DNA of 64,000 nt, taken from Oceanobacillus polygoni. GTDB lineage: Bacteria; Bacillota; Bacilli; Bacillales; Amphibacillaceae. Location: positions 62,001-126,000 of the forward strand of contig NZ_PIJY01000010.1 of the NCBI RefSeq assembly GCF_008304605.1, read 5' to 3'. Positions 1-8,810 of the stretch are shown piece after piece. The notes beneath the pieces are model-generated. The model saw only the letters and a list, made by a program, of their open reading frames with translations, was not told the DNA's origin and made no database searches. Both the position numbers and the translations under genes were made by a program. Each line of letters begins with the position of its first letter. The stretch's first letter is position 1.

Positions 1-1
1 T

Positions 2-1951
2 ACACCGAATGATCGCTTTAATGACTATGTGGCACACTGGAACGAACTCGAGTTTGATCAAATGTATGACTTGTTTTCTGCAGATGCAGCTAACACGTAT
101 TCCGAGGAACAGTCTGTATTACGCACACAGTCTATTTATGAAGACATAGGTGTTTCTGACTTTCAAGTGAGTTTTGATGAATTAAGTGAAGAACAGCTGG
201 ATACAGCTATGGAAGAAAGAACGGCAACTATTCCGTTTACCGTCCAATTAGAAACACTTGCTGGACCGGTTAATTTTGAGCACGAAGCGACCCTTATCCA
301 ACAGGATGATGGAACAGAAGAAGAGGATTCACAAAATTGGTATGTTGAATGGGAAACTGGATTTATTTTCCCAGATTTAAAAGAGAACGGTCAAATCCGC
401 ATACAAACAACTTCTCCAAAGCGCGGAGAAATTCTGGATCGTAATCAAATGCCATTAGCAATTAATGATACGATTTACGAAATTGGTATTGTTCCAGGTA
501 ACCTTGGTGCAAATCCTGACCAATCGGTGCAAAAGGTTGCTGACCTACTCGGAATGAACATAGATACAATCGAAACCGCATTGAACGCAGGCTGGGTTGA
601 AGACAATTTATTTGTTCCACTAAAAAGTGTACTTCCGGAAGATGAACTTCTCTCCGAATTATTAGCCATTGAAGGCGTCCAGTCACAAGAAATTACTGGT
701 CGGGTATATCCTGCAGGAGAAGCGGCAACTCATCTTGTCGGTTATATCCGTAATGTAAATGCTGATGATTTAGAAACACTCGACACGGATCAGTACAGTG
801 CTAACGATAAGACTGGATCTCGTGGGTTGGAACAGCTTTATGAGGAGCAACTAAAAGGAAAAAAAGGTGTACGTATTGTTCTTGCAAATGAGGACGAAGA
901 GGATTTTATTCTTGCTGAGATTCCTGTTGAAGATGGGAAGACAATTACGACTACCATTGACATTAATATACAAGAAAAAATATTCAATACGTTTGAGGAT
1001 GATGCCGGTACAGCTGCTGCCGTTGATCCAAAAACAGGTGAAGCATTAGCGCTTGTAAGTAGTCCTTCCTTTGATCCGAATGAAGTATTATACGGTACAT
1101 CAAGTAACTTTTGGGGAAAATTAGAGGAAGACGAACGTAATCCTGTACTGAACAGATTCTCCGCCACCTACGCACCTGGTTCTGTAATTAAACCAATTAC
1201 AGGTGCAATCGGATTAACTAATGGCTCCATTGTACTTGGTGAAGGAATCGAGATTAACGGTCTGACATGGAGTAATGGTGAAGGCTGGGGAGATTATGAG
1301 GTTCGTCGCGTATCCACCTCCAACGGTCCTGTTGATCTAGCTGATGCATTAATCCGATCTGATAATATCTTTTTTGCAAGAAAAGCGGTTGAAATGGGGG
1401 CTGGAAGCTATACTGATGGGTTAAAAGACTTTGGGTTTGAAGAGGATTTTCCTTTTGAATATCCAATCACAGCATCAAGCCTTTCATCCAGTGGCACGTT
1501 AGATGATGAAGTCCTGTTAGCAAACGCTAGTTATGGTCAAGGTGAGCTGGAAATGAATGTACTTCATCTTGCATTAAGCTACACCCCATTTTTAAATGAC
1601 GGAAATATGGTGAAGCCAACCTTACTTACCAATGAAGAAACAGGACAAGTCTGGAAGGAAGGATTAGTTACTGCTGAACAAGCAAACGCTATACAGGATG
1701 CATTACGAAAAGTTGTTACAGATGGTACCGGTCGGAATGCACAAGATGCAGATTTTCCGATTTCGGGAAAGACCGGTACTGCTGAATTAAAATTAACGAG
1801 TGAATCGTCTGGTGACGAGAATGGCTGGTTTGTTGGCTATCCTACAGATGATCAGGATATGATTATTGCAATGATGGTTGAACAGGTTCAAGATAAAGAA
1901 AGCGGACTTGCAACAAAAAAAGTTACAGAAGCCTTTCAAGCTATTAAATAA
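2..1951 (+). CDS. Class B penicillin-binding protein (PBP3/PbpC-like, MecA_N type), 5' end outside window
   Basis: Membrane-anchored transpeptidase that cross-links peptidoglycan. The reading frame is open from base 2, so the start codon and N-terminal membrane anchor lie before the window; the GTG at 29 is internal. Domain order: an NTF2-like MecA_N segment (first ~110 residues), a dimerisation domain beginning near KRGEILDRN (~residue 131 counted from base 29), then the transpeptidase domain. All three active-site motifs are visible: SVIK (Ser ~385, in YAPGSVIKP), SDN (~455) and KTGT (~580). About 650 residues are visible against ~670 usual for B. subtilis PbpC, so little is missing. Low-affinity PBPs such as MecA share this architecture; nothing here proves beta-lactam resistance. 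Confidence 0.9.
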   Translation, partial: TPNDRFNDYVAHWNELEFDQMYDLFSADAANTYSEEQSVLRTQSIYEDIGVSDFQVSFDELSEEQLDTAMEERTATIPFTVQLETLAGPVNFEHEATLIQQDDGTEEEDSQNWYVEWETGFIFPDLKENGQIRIQTTSPKRGEILDRNQMPLAINDTIYEIGIVPGNLGANPDQSVQKVADLLGMNIDTIETALNAGWVEDNLFVPLKSVLPEDELLSELLAIEGVQSQEITGRVYPAGEAATHLVGYIRNVNADDLETLDTDQYSANDKTGSRGLEQLYEEQLKGKKGVRIVLANEDEEDFILAEIPVEDGKTITTTIDINIQEKIFNTFEDDAGTAAAVDPKTGEALALVSSPSFDPNEVLYGTSSNFWGKLEEDERNPVLNRFSATYAPGSVIKPITGAIGLTNGSIVLGEGIEINGLTWSNGEGWGDYEVRRVSTSNGPVDLADALIRSDNIFFARKAVEMGAGSYTDGLKDFGFEEDFPFEYPITASSLSSSGTLDDEVLLANASYGQGELEMNVLHLALSYTPFLNDGNMVKPTLLTNEETGQVWKEGLVTAEQANAIQDALRKVVTDGTGRNAQDADFPISGKTGTAELKLTSESSGDENGWFVGYPTDDQDMIIAMMVEQVQDKESGLATKKVTEAFQAIK

Positions 1952-1964
1952 TTATAAGCAAACC

Positions 1965-2340
1965 ACGCCTTGCCCTAAGTGGTTATGAATGGACACTTTC
2001 TACCTGGAACAAAAGCGCAAGCGCTCGGTTAGCGACGTACGGACTGCGCCCCGAACATTGGGGTGGTTCGACGGGTCGAACATTCCTACGAAGGAGATAA
2101 AGGAAACATGCCTCTTTAGGGGTATGCCGATGTTAGGCGTAGCCTGATTTTAATCGGCCATCCTTTACCTAGAGTCGATGTTGACTTTCACCGCAAGGGT
2201 ATATAAGTGCGACTAAGCCTCTGGTACAGCCAGTCGGCAAGTCTTCTTTATCGTACGGGGGTGAGGGAAGTCTCGCTAGTCGTTGGGCGCTGGAGCTGGA
2301 CGTGGCTGTTTAGGTAACCAAGTTATCCCCAGCATTCAAA
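1965..2340. other. Large structured intergenic element, candidate ncRNA or small mobile repeat
   Basis: No ORF fits here, and base composition is clearly more G+C rich than the neighbouring intergenic DNA. Many nested hairpins are visible: ACCAC/GTGGT near 1963-1984; CCCC/GGGG and GTTCGA/TCGAAC around 2050-2080; GCCGAT/ATCGGC with inner AGGC/GCCT at about 2126-2158; a GCAA tetraloop near 2193; AGTCG/CGACT at about 2173-2214. The ends resemble each other as an imperfect terminal stem (AGCGCTCGG...GCGAC near 2020 against GTCGTTGGGCGCT near 2279). Such ends recall common Bacillaceae intergenic repeats, here with a ~250-nt structured interior. Strand and function are unknown. Confidence 0.5.
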
Positions 2341-2361
2341 TTTTATAGTTTCCTATGCAAC

Positions 2362-2402
2362 AAAAAAATCTACTTCTCTCATATGGAGAAGTAGATTTTT
2401 TT
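2362..2402. terminator. Bidirectional Rho-independent terminator
   Basis: Perfect stem ATCTACTTCTC/GAGAAGTAGAT with an A-run before and a T-run after, so it can terminate on both strands. It separates the structured element on the left from the minus-strand IDEAL gene. Confidence 0.85.
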
Positions 2403-2460
2403 ATCGCATTACAACTATTTTGGAATCAGAACAAAACAGAAAGCGCTTACTTTTATTTTT

Positions 2461-2907
2461 TTATAATAGCTTTGTTAATTTATAAAATGCATCTCTATCA
2501 TTTTTATCCAAAGCGACGTCAATTAGTCTTTTAATGTTCTCCCTTTCCATTTTACGAATAAAAAGAAGGACTGCTTTTTCTTGGTCAGTTTTACTTAAAT
2601 TCGGTTCATCATTATGGTAATACGATTCTGCGATTGAATGCAGCTGCTGAATGAAATCAGGGATGGAGATGAGCTTGGACATTGTAACGTTTACAACATC
2701 TTTTCCGTTTTGAAAAGCAAAAACCGCATCCAGATTCTCCACCTTTTTCGTTTTTCGGTTAATTCGAATCTCATTGGCTTCTACAGGAATAAATTGATAA
2801 ACTTTGTTATTAATCACGACCGAAAAATATTGATATGCAAGTATGACTCGAACGTATTCCTCTTCCGTTTTAATGTAATACGGCTTTAGCATTTTAACAG
2901 TTACCAT
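2461..2907 (-). CDS. IDEAL-domain protein
   Basis: A 148-residue soluble protein. Its last ~30 residues fit the IDEAL domain, a short helical motif named after its sequence and found in several Bacillales proteins: RLIDVALDKNDRDAFYKL is the diagnostic part. The N-terminal ~90 residues look like a small beta-rich fold rich in Val and Ile that I cannot assign. ATG at 2907 is preferred over the GTG at 2916 because TTAGGAGG sits eight bases before the ATG. No biochemical role is known to me for this architecture; related IDEAL proteins are thought to be adaptor-like. Monocistronic between terminators. Confidence 0.7.
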   Translation of the reverse strand: MVTVKMLKPYYIKTEEEYVRVILAYQYFSVVINNKVYQFIPVEANEIRINRKTKKVENLDAVFAFQNGKDVVNVTMSKLISIPDFIQQLHSIAESYYHNDEPNLSKTDQEKAVLLFIRKMERENIKRLIDVALDKNDRDAFYKLTKLL

Positions 2908-3071
2908 AGTTTCCACCTCCTAATTTTATAACGCATTATCAATCTAAATTTTCAGTTAATTAATTTTACACGAAATTATTGAAAAACACAAGTAAAATAT
3001 TTTACCGAACCTAAGAGAGAATTTCATGCGTTATGCAATTGCTTCACACCAACACGTTACGTATTTAAAAG

Positions 3072-3101
3072 AAAAACCCAATCAATGATGTGACTGGGAT
3101 T
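3072..3101 (-). terminator. Rho-independent terminator after the YdjO-like gene
   Basis: Read on the minus strand, an imperfect CCCA/TGGG hairpin is followed by TTTTTC. It lies about 40 bases past the stop of the YdjO-like gene. Confidence 0.6.
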
Positions 3102-3138
3102 TCCTAAGCTGAAACTATACTTCCTGAGATACTATTTC

Positions 3139-3321
3139 CTACTTCATTTCCGGTATTACTCGAACTTCCCGATTCATTGCTGAACTACATAATGGACATG
3201 TTGGTTCCTCGGCAAAACTGAATGACTCTCTCATCCAACCTTGGCAATCGTCACTCGTACATGACCATACGTTTGTTTCCACCTCTGGAACCGGCTCTCT
3301 TGGTCCGCGAGAAAATGACAT
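3139..3321 (-). CDS. YdjO-type cold-inducible zinc-ribbon protein
   Basis: A 60-residue protein with two cysteine pairs, CTSDDC and CPLC, spaced as in the YdjO family of Bacillales (cold-inducible in B. subtilis). WxCxSxxCxGWMR and the second knuckle after a conserved FSFxEEPxC stretch are the family signature. The cysteines probably bind one zinc ion. The ATG at 3321 (MSFSRG) is chosen because AGGAAAGGGG precedes it by eight bases; an upstream frame extension to 3375 has no good ribosome site. Function is unknown beyond the family's cold-response link. Confidence 0.75.
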   Translation of the reverse strand: MSFSRGPREPVPEVETNVWSCTSDDCQGWMRESFSFAEEPTCPLCSSAMNREVRVIPEMK

Positions 3322-3400
3322 GATAGCATCCCCTTTCCTTCTACACTTCTTATTATACTCCTTTTTCAGCGTCAATGTAAGAGCATCTAGAACGAATAGA

Positions 3401-4279
3401 CTATGTTGACTGCTTTACGAGGTTTTCAAATACTTCCAATGCTTTTGGTTGGAACTCATGATAATTTTTAATGATTGAAAATTTTCGCTCTATCGGTGTA
3501 CCCTCAACGAAAAGTTTTTGGATTTTTTTCAGCTTTCTCTCCTTTGTAAATGTAAGGTTGGAAAGCATACTTATACCAAGGCCAGACTCAACACCCTCTT
3601 TAATCGTTTGTGTGCTTCCGAATGTCAAAATTCTTTTTGGCTCGAAATTACTTCGTTGAAAAAATTCCTCAAGCATTTTTCTAGTTCCAGAACCTTCTTC
3701 GCGAATAATCCATGTTTCATTTTCTAAATCTTTTATAGAAATACACGCTTCCTCTTTAAAGGATTGGCCTACCCCAGCAATTATATACATTTCATCGGTT
3801 GCAAATTGTTCGATTGAAACCTGGTGATGTGTAAAATTTCCCTCAATTAATCCAATATCAATTTCATGCTGTACAAGCTTTGCTCCAATATCATCTGTAT
3901 TACCTATCGATACGGCAGGAATTATGTTTGGATAATTCTCTTGCAACTTCGCTAAAAATCTCGGAAGAACATATTCACCAATTGTGTAGCTAGCACCTAT
4001 TTTTAATTCACCACTTGGATCATTTTTTAAATCAGAAACAAGAATCTGCATTTGATTATAATTACGTAAAATCTCCTGCGCATACTGATAAACAAGCTCA
4101 CCAGCCTTGTTCAGTTCAACAAATTTATTACTACGTTCCAAGAGGCGAACACCCAGCTCTTTTTCTAGGGACGCAATATATTGACTTACCGCTGGTTGCG
4201 ACATATGCAATGCCTCGGCAGCTCGTGAAAAGTTTTTCCGTTCGGCTACTTCCTTAAAAACAATCAAATGCTGATCCAA
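3401..4279 (-). CDS. LysR-family transcriptional regulator (YeiE/CysL-like)
   Basis: A 292-residue DNA-binding regulator. The N-terminal winged helix-turn-helix is clear (NFSRAAEALHMSQPAVSQYI, residues ~16-35), followed by the linker helix and a LysR substrate-binding domain starting near ELKIGASYTIGEYVLP. It is divergent to the UPF0324 carrier gene at 4447, the same arrangement as yeiE-yeiH in enterobacteria, so it most likely controls that gene and itself. YeiE/CysL-type LysR proteins often respond to sulfur metabolites; that is inference here. The intergenic region contains a 7-bp inverted repeat that could be its operator. Confidence 0.85.
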   Translation of the reverse strand: MDQHLIVFKEVAERKNFSRAAEALHMSQPAVSQYIASLEKELGVRLLERSNKFVELNKAGELVYQYAQEILRNYNQMQILVSDLKNDPSGELKIGASYTIGEYVLPRFLAKLQENYPNIIPAVSIGNTDDIGAKLVQHEIDIGLIEGNFTHHQVSIEQFATDEMYIIAGVGQSFKEEACISIKDLENETWIIREEGSGTRKMLEEFFQRSNFEPKRILTFGSTQTIKEGVESGLGISMLSNLTFTKERKLKKIQKLFVEGTPIERKFSIIKNYHEFQPKALEVFENLVKQST

Positions 4280-4346
4280 TAGATTGTCCTCCTCTTCTTA
4301 TTCTATGAATTGATACAATGCTAAAGAACAATTGTTGTAATTCCCT

Positions 4347-4367
4347 ATAATAATCTTTTCTTATTAT
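4347..4367. promoter_or_regulatory. Inverted repeat, candidate LysR operator
   Basis: ATAATAA-N7-TTATTAT is a perfect 7-bp dyad in the divergent promoter region between the LysR gene and the UPF0324 gene. LysR proteins bind dyads of T-N11-A form. The region is very A+T rich, so chance remains possible. Confidence 0.4.
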
Positions 4368-4446
4368 GACTATTGTAATTATTTATTTCCCTTATTATAC
4401 TACTGAAATTATAATTGTGTATAGAATAAAGAAAAGAGGAATGAAA

Positions 4447-5466
4447 ATGAGTACATTAACAAACAAATCCGACTATTGGAAAAAGCTTTTGTTAGGTATC
4501 GGGTTTACATTTATTTTTGCTTTGCTTGGGTATTTACTTTCTTTAATTCCTGGGTTAAATCGAGTTGGCCCATTAGCTTGTGCGATTCTTTTAGCAATTA
4601 TCTACCGTCAAGCTTTCGGTTATCCAGAGTTTTTTCGAAAGGGAATTGAGTTTTCATCAAAGTATTTACTACGTTTAGCAATAATTTTATATGGATTAAA
4701 ATTAAACATTGATGTTATCTTTCAAGATGGACTTGGATTGCTTGTAAAAGGTGCGATAACCATTGTGTTCGCTATTTTAATAACCGTGTACCTTGCAAAA
4801 CTTTTTAAAGGCAACGCTCAAATTGCATTATTACTTGGTGTTGGAACCGGAATCTGTGGTGCTGCTGCTATTGCGGCGGTTGCACCTATAATGAAGGCAA
4901 AGGAAGAGGATACAGCAATCAGCATTGGGATTATTGCATTAGTTGGAACTGTTTTTTCTATTATCTACGCATTATTGTTGCCAATTCTTCCAATCACTGA
5001 TGTGCAATACGGTATTTGGTCAGGATTGAGCTTACATGAGCTTGCGCATGTTGCACTAGCTGCAGACCCTGCTGGTGAAGAAGCACTTGCTTTTGGCTTA
5101 TTAGCGAAACTAGGGCGTGTATTCTTATTAGTACCATTATGCTTTGTTATGATTTTTTGGATAAAAAACCGGAAGTCTGCTGATGGGTCGGATAATACAA
5201 AAGTCAAATTCCCAATGTTTTTATTAGGTTTTATCGCAATGAGTATTTTGGGAAGCTATGTTCTTGGAAATGCAATTCCGGTAACAGATGGTGTTATGAA
5301 TGGAATCAGTATCGCTACGACTTTCATTCTAACCTCCGCTATGGTTGGACTTGGTCTAAATGTTAGCTTGAAAGATGTAAAAAGCAAGGCACTCCGTCCG
5401 TTCTATGCAATGTTGATCGCATCTGTACTGGTTTCTGTATTGATGTATTGGATTGCGGGAATATAA
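4447..5466 (+). CDS. UPF0324 membrane protein (YeiH-like, putative sulfate/sulfite exporter family)
   Basis: A 339-residue integral membrane protein with about ten hydrophobic helices. The conserved UPF0324 blocks GVGTGICGAAAIAAVAP and ELAHVALAADPAGEEAL are present and diagnostic. The family is annotated as putative sulfate exporters, but transport has not been firmly shown. ATG at 4447 is preferred because AGAGGA lies six bases upstream; the in-frame ATG at 4441 abuts that site directly. Divergent LysR regulator at 4279 is its likely controller. A bidirectional terminator follows. Confidence 0.85.
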   Translation: MSTLTNKSDYWKKLLLGIGFTFIFALLGYLLSLIPGLNRVGPLACAILLAIIYRQAFGYPEFFRKGIEFSSKYLLRLAIILYGLKLNIDVIFQDGLGLLVKGAITIVFAILITVYLAKLFKGNAQIALLLGVGTGICGAAAIAAVAPIMKAKEEDTAISIGIIALVGTVFSIIYALLLPILPITDVQYGIWSGLSLHELAHVALAADPAGEEALAFGLLAKLGRVFLLVPLCFVMIFWIKNRKSADGSDNTKVKFPMFLLGFIAMSILGSYVLGNAIPVTDGVMNGISIATTFILTSAMVGLGLNVSLKDVKSKALRPFYAMLIASVLVSVLMYWIAGI

Positions 5467-5513
5467 GTTAGCTATCTAGGAAAAAGATTTTACTATCATA
5501 CAAGCGGAAAAAT

Positions 5514-5550
5514 AAAAGGGAGCTGCATGAAATGCAAACTCCCTTTCTTT
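5514..5550. terminator. Bidirectional terminator
   Basis: AAAGGGAG/CTCCCTTT stem with an inner TGCA/TGCA hairpin between the convergent UPF0324 and HAD genes; T-rich flanks on both strands. Confidence 0.8.
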
Positions 5551-5557
5551 AAGTTCA

Positions 5558-6304
5558 TTATCCTAACACAAATTTCTCAATCGCCTTAGCAACACCATCA
5601 TTATCATTCGTATCTGTTTCATAATTTGCTACTTTTTTGATTGCTTCTTGAGCATTCCCCATCGCAACTCCTACACCAGCTTCTTGAATCATTTTGATGT
5701 CATTTAAACTATCACCTACTGCCATTACTTCATTCATCGTGATGCCGATTTTATCACATAGGAATTGCAATGCTCTCGCTTTACTGACGCCTTTTGGATT
5801 TACTTCAAGATTGGTTGGCAATGAGTTCGTTAACTCAAGCTCTTCATACTTGGAAAGCTCGGTAATCATAATATCCAATTTTTGTTGTTCTTCTGATTGG
5901 CAACCAAATTTCAACCATTCATAGTCCTTGAAGTTATCCGGTGCTTCTCCCCGAAACACGCCACTTGTAGAAATCATCCACATTTCTACCCCAACCTGCG
6001 TACCGAGATTATACAATTTCTCAATTAATGCTGTCTCCAGTAAATGTTGATCCAATAGCTCTTTTTCCACTGTCCATATTTGTCCACCATTGGCAGTTAC
6101 TAAGTATGATTGCAGCTGCAATTGCTCCGCATATGGATAGCATGTATGGAACCCACGTCCTGTGCTCAGTACAACGTGAATCCCTTGATCCAAAGCCTGC
6201 TTTATCGCTTTCTGTGTACGAGCTGATACCTCATGATCACTTGTTAATAATGTCCCATCCATATCTAGTGCAATTAACTGAATAGCTTTCTTTTCTACTG
6301 TCAT
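5558..6304 (-). CDS. HAD-superfamily (Cof-type) sugar-phosphate phosphatase
   Basis: A 248-residue cytosolic hydrolase. HAD motif I is LDMDGTLL (nucleophile Asp ~15), motif II is STGRG, motif III contains the conserved Lys in PKGVSKARAL, and motif IV is GDSLND. The large cap between motifs II and III marks the Cof/IIB subfamily, whose members dephosphorylate sugar phosphates or flavin/pyridoxal phosphates; the substrate cannot be read from sequence. GGAG lies seven bases before the ATG. It is 17 bases downstream of an MFS carrier gene on the same strand and is probably cotranscribed with it. Confidence 0.85.
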   Translation of the reverse strand: MTVEKKAIQLIALDMDGTLLTSDHEVSARTQKAIKQALDQGIHVVLSTGRGFHTCYPYAEQLQLQSYLVTANGGQIWTVEKELLDQHLLETALIEKLYNLGTQVGVEMWMISTSGVFRGEAPDNFKDYEWLKFGCQSEEQQKLDIMITELSKYEELELTNSLPTNLEVNPKGVSKARALQFLCDKIGITMNEVMAVGDSLNDIKMIQEAGVGVAMGNAQEAIKKVANYETDTNDNDGVAKAIEKFVLG

Positions 6305-6321
6305 TTACATGCTCCTTTTTT

Positions 6322-7479
6322 TTACACGGTTTGTCTTTTCCCCTGTCTATCCTTCTCGAAAATTCTCGTCGTAAGGAAAGGAATAAACAGTAATACAATT
6401 ACAATGATGAATAATAAATGGATATTGTAAAAATCAACAATAAATCCACCAAGAACAGGTCCAATCATCCTGCCCAATGCTGCAATACTATTGACAATCC
6501 CTTGATAAAATCCACTACGCCCTTTTGGTGCAAGCTTGTTTGCAAGTGTTGGAATGGCCGGCCACACGAGCACCTCACCAACTGTTAAGATAACCATCGC
6601 AATAGCAAACATGGCAATAGCAAAGGAACATATCAGGATAGCAGTACCAATATAAATGTGCTGCTTTGGTGATGTTATTCTATCTGTAAACCATTTTACC
6701 AGAGGTTGGGCCAGAACGATAAGAAAACCATTTATTGCCCATAAGGAACTGTATTGCTCAAGCGGAATTCCAATCGTTTGTGTATGTGAAGCAATTGTTG
6801 ACTGCCATTGACTATACGCAATCCATACAACTAAAAAGCCACTACATAAAATAAGTAAAGCGGTAAACGCTGACCTATTTTGTATTTTAGCGCGCTGCTC
6901 GACAATGGACGTATGCATTTGACGATCCTTTGACTGATCCATACCTTTAAAAGTAAAGAGGACGATAAGAAAAAATAAAATGAAAACAAGTGCATTTGCA
7001 ATAAAAATATAATCAAATGAATAACTTGCCACATAACCACCAAGTGATGCTCCAAGTGCTACACCTAAGTTCTGCGCAACATAAACAGCATTAAATGCTC
7101 GACGACCACCGTCTGGCCATAAGGATCCAGCCATCGCAAACATAATTGGCCAGGTCATTCCATTTCCAAATCCAATGATAATTAACAAAATGGAGTATGC
7201 AACGATACCATGATTAAATGCTAGAATAACGGAGGCAATCATTGCAACAAATGTACCTGCAAGGATTGATTTATATGCACTGTATTTATCGTAGAGTGCG
7301 CCACCAAGTAAATTCCCTACAATGGATGCACCTTGATTGAACATTAAAATGAACCCAGCAAAAGCAAGACTTTTACCAAGTTCATTATGCATATAAATTG
7401 TATTTAGAGGCCATAGAAAAGAGCCACCAGTAACGTTGATTGTTGTCGCAATCACTAGCAGCCAAATATACCTAGGCAT
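6322..7479 (-). CDS. MFS transporter (DHA1-type drug/metabolite exporter)
   Basis: A 385-residue major facilitator with 12 predicted helices and a central cytoplasmic loop around residues 185-205. Motif A-like GGALYDKYSAYKS follows helix 2 and GRMIGPVLGG is near helix 11. This is the size and shape of proton-driven DHA1 exporters; substrate unknown. ATG at 7479 (MPRYIW) is preferred because AAGGAAG lies about nine bases upstream, whereas the ATG at 7488 touches it. Followed by a HAD phosphatase, likely in one transcript. Confidence 0.85.
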   Translation of the reverse strand: MPRYIWLLVIATTINVTGGSFLWPLNTIYMHNELGKSLAFAGFILMFNQGASIVGNLLGGALYDKYSAYKSILAGTFVAMIASVILAFNHGIVAYSILLIIIGFGNGMTWPIMFAMAGSLWPDGGRRAFNAVYVAQNLGVALGASLGGYVASYSFDYIFIANALVFILFFLIVLFTFKGMDQSKDRQMHTSIVEQRAKIQNRSAFTALLILCSGFLVVWIAYSQWQSTIASHTQTIGIPLEQYSSLWAINGFLIVLAQPLVKWFTDRITSPKQHIYIGTAILICSFAIAMFAIAMVILTVGEVLVWPAIPTLANKLAPKGRSGFYQGIVNSIAALGRMIGPVLGGFIVDFYNIHLLFIIVIVLLFIPFLTTRIFEKDRQGKRQTV

Positions 7480-7669
7480 ATTTATCATCTTCCTTCATTC
7501 ATGATTAACTAGAATAGTTTAATCCATTTCAGGGCGCAACGCAATACTTAATAGCAGTTTATTTCCTGAGAACCGTGATAGAAATAAGGTAGTCAAACGA
7601 GCCAACAATCAAAAGGATAGATAATAAATAAAACAATATTTTAATCGTCTTATTCTTCAGCTATTTTTA

Positions 7670-7924
7670 TCATAAACAACCGATTGCGATTTGAATTCCT
7701 TTTACTAAATCTGCATTAGACCAACTTGGTATATCTCGATCCACCGCTAATGAATGGGAGGCAGGAATATGAATAAATCCTGATGGCACTTTTTGACCTT
7801 GTTCCTCAAAATACTGTAAGCCATGGTACATGACATTATTACAAAGATAAGCTCCTGCTGTGTTTGAGATTTCTCCCGGAAATCCATGCTTTTTTAACGC
7901 CTCTACCATCTCATAAATTGGTAG
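7670..7924 (-). pseudogene. pcp: pcp fragment: C-terminal part of pyrrolidone-carboxylate peptidase
   Basis: Translates from LPIYEMVEALKKHG to the natural C-terminus and carries the catalytic Cys (GAYLCNNVMY) and His (HIPASHS) of pyroglutamyl peptidase I, a C15 cysteine peptidase that removes N-terminal pyroglutamate. The N-terminal part lies beside it on the opposite strand (7977-8305). The first visible residues match what should follow the end of that other fragment with only about three residues missing, so the gene was split by a small inversion. No start or ribosome site is present for this fragment. Confidence 0.85.
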
Positions 7925-7950
7925 AACCCCACTGCTTTAGCTGTGGGAGT
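7925..7950. mobile_element. IS200/IS605-type end hairpin (remnant)
   Basis: CCCAC-t-GC-TTTA-GC-t-GTGGG is the imperfect hairpin with a TTTA loop seen at subterminal ends of IS200/IS605 elements. No tnpA or tnpB remains. It lies exactly between the two inverted pcp pieces. Confidence 0.55.
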
Positions 7951-7976
7951 TATCAGGAAGGAGTTGCAGTAATAGG

Positions 7977-8305
7977 ATGAAATTATTATTGACAGGATTT
8001 GAACCTTTTCTAAATAACGCGACCAATCCAACAGAAATGATCGTAAATGAATTACATGGTCAAATAATAAAGGTTATCAAATTATCGGTGAAATTTTACC
8101 GGTAGAATTTAATAAATCTGGTAAGCAATTCATTGAATTGTTGAAAAAGCATCAGCCTAATGCTGTCATTTCACTTGGTTTAGCAGCTGGGCGTGATCGG
8201 ATTACGCCGGAACGAATTGCGATTAATTGTAATGATGGTCCAGTTGATAATCTCGGATATAAGCCGAGTGGGGAGAAAATCTTTGAAGAGGGACCAGATG
8301 GCTAT
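7977..8305 (+). pseudogene. pcp: pcp fragment: inverted, frameshifted N-terminal part
   Basis: Begins with the family start MKLLLTGFEPF after AAGGAG, then continues to IKVIKLSV before a premature TAG at 8103-8105. In the next frame the natural sequence resumes (GYQIIGEILPVEF...) and runs through the SLGLAAGRDRITPERIAIN block to EEGPDGY at 8305, where homology stops. So there is a one-base-type shift near 8063-8072 in addition to the inversion. The catalytic Glu region is here, while Cys and His are on the other strand: no active enzyme can be made. Confidence 0.85.
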
Positions 8306-8810
8306 CCCAAGAATACGCATCCGTCAAATAACCAGCAACAACCCTCCCAACCATACCGCCAAGCGCATTACTAGCAATGTATAATGCTGTTGCAATTCCG
8401 ACACTCGAGCGATTGATTTCCTCATTTAAATAAGCAAGAGAGGCTGCCGGTAATCCAGCTAATGCAAAGCCTTGAATAAACCGCAAGAGTACAAATAGAT
8501 AAAATGAATCCAACAGCGGGATCAAGAGAAATGGAATGACTGATCCAATTAAAGAATACTTAATAATGGCCACTCTACCAATTCGGTCCGAAAAAAAACC
8601 AAGAATGATTAATCCAATAATCAAACCAACAATTGTCATCGATAAGGTTAGTGTTGCTTCAGATACGGACACATTAAATTCCCTTACAAACAATGGTAAA
8701 AGTGGTTGTACAACGTAAATGCTAGCAAACACAAAAAAGGATGCAAATGCTAGACTTAATGATATTTTCCAAAAATGGTAATCCCTTATATGATACTTCT
8801 GCTGCTCCAT
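8306..8810 (-). pseudogene. Truncated MFS transporter (YnfM-like), N-terminal half only
   Basis: About 168 residues of a major facilitator: an N-terminal cytoplasmic stretch, helices 1-5, and the motif A region ILGFFSDRIGRV. At GYLTDAYSW the frame runs into the antisense of pcp and ends in unrelated residues, so helices 6-12 are gone. The breakpoint is the same base region (8305-8309) as the pcp fragment end. The ATG at 8810 is chosen over 8831 on ribosome-site spacing (AAGTGG), not decisively. Confidence 0.8.

Noticed and set aside
838-1167. 109-residue minus-strand frame inside the PBP gene
   Set aside because: Antisense shadow of a clear transpeptidase gene; no ribosome site and low-complexity Ser-rich product.
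1965-2340. tmRNA, RNase P RNA, 6S RNA or group II intron
   Set aside because: Conserved core sequences of these RNAs (tmRNA tag region, P4 helix of RNase P, domain V of group II) are not found.
2438-2451. cre-like site AGAAAGCGCTTACT (13 of 14)
   Set aside because: It lies just past the stop codon of the IDEAL gene and is not near any promoter, so CcpA control is unlikely.
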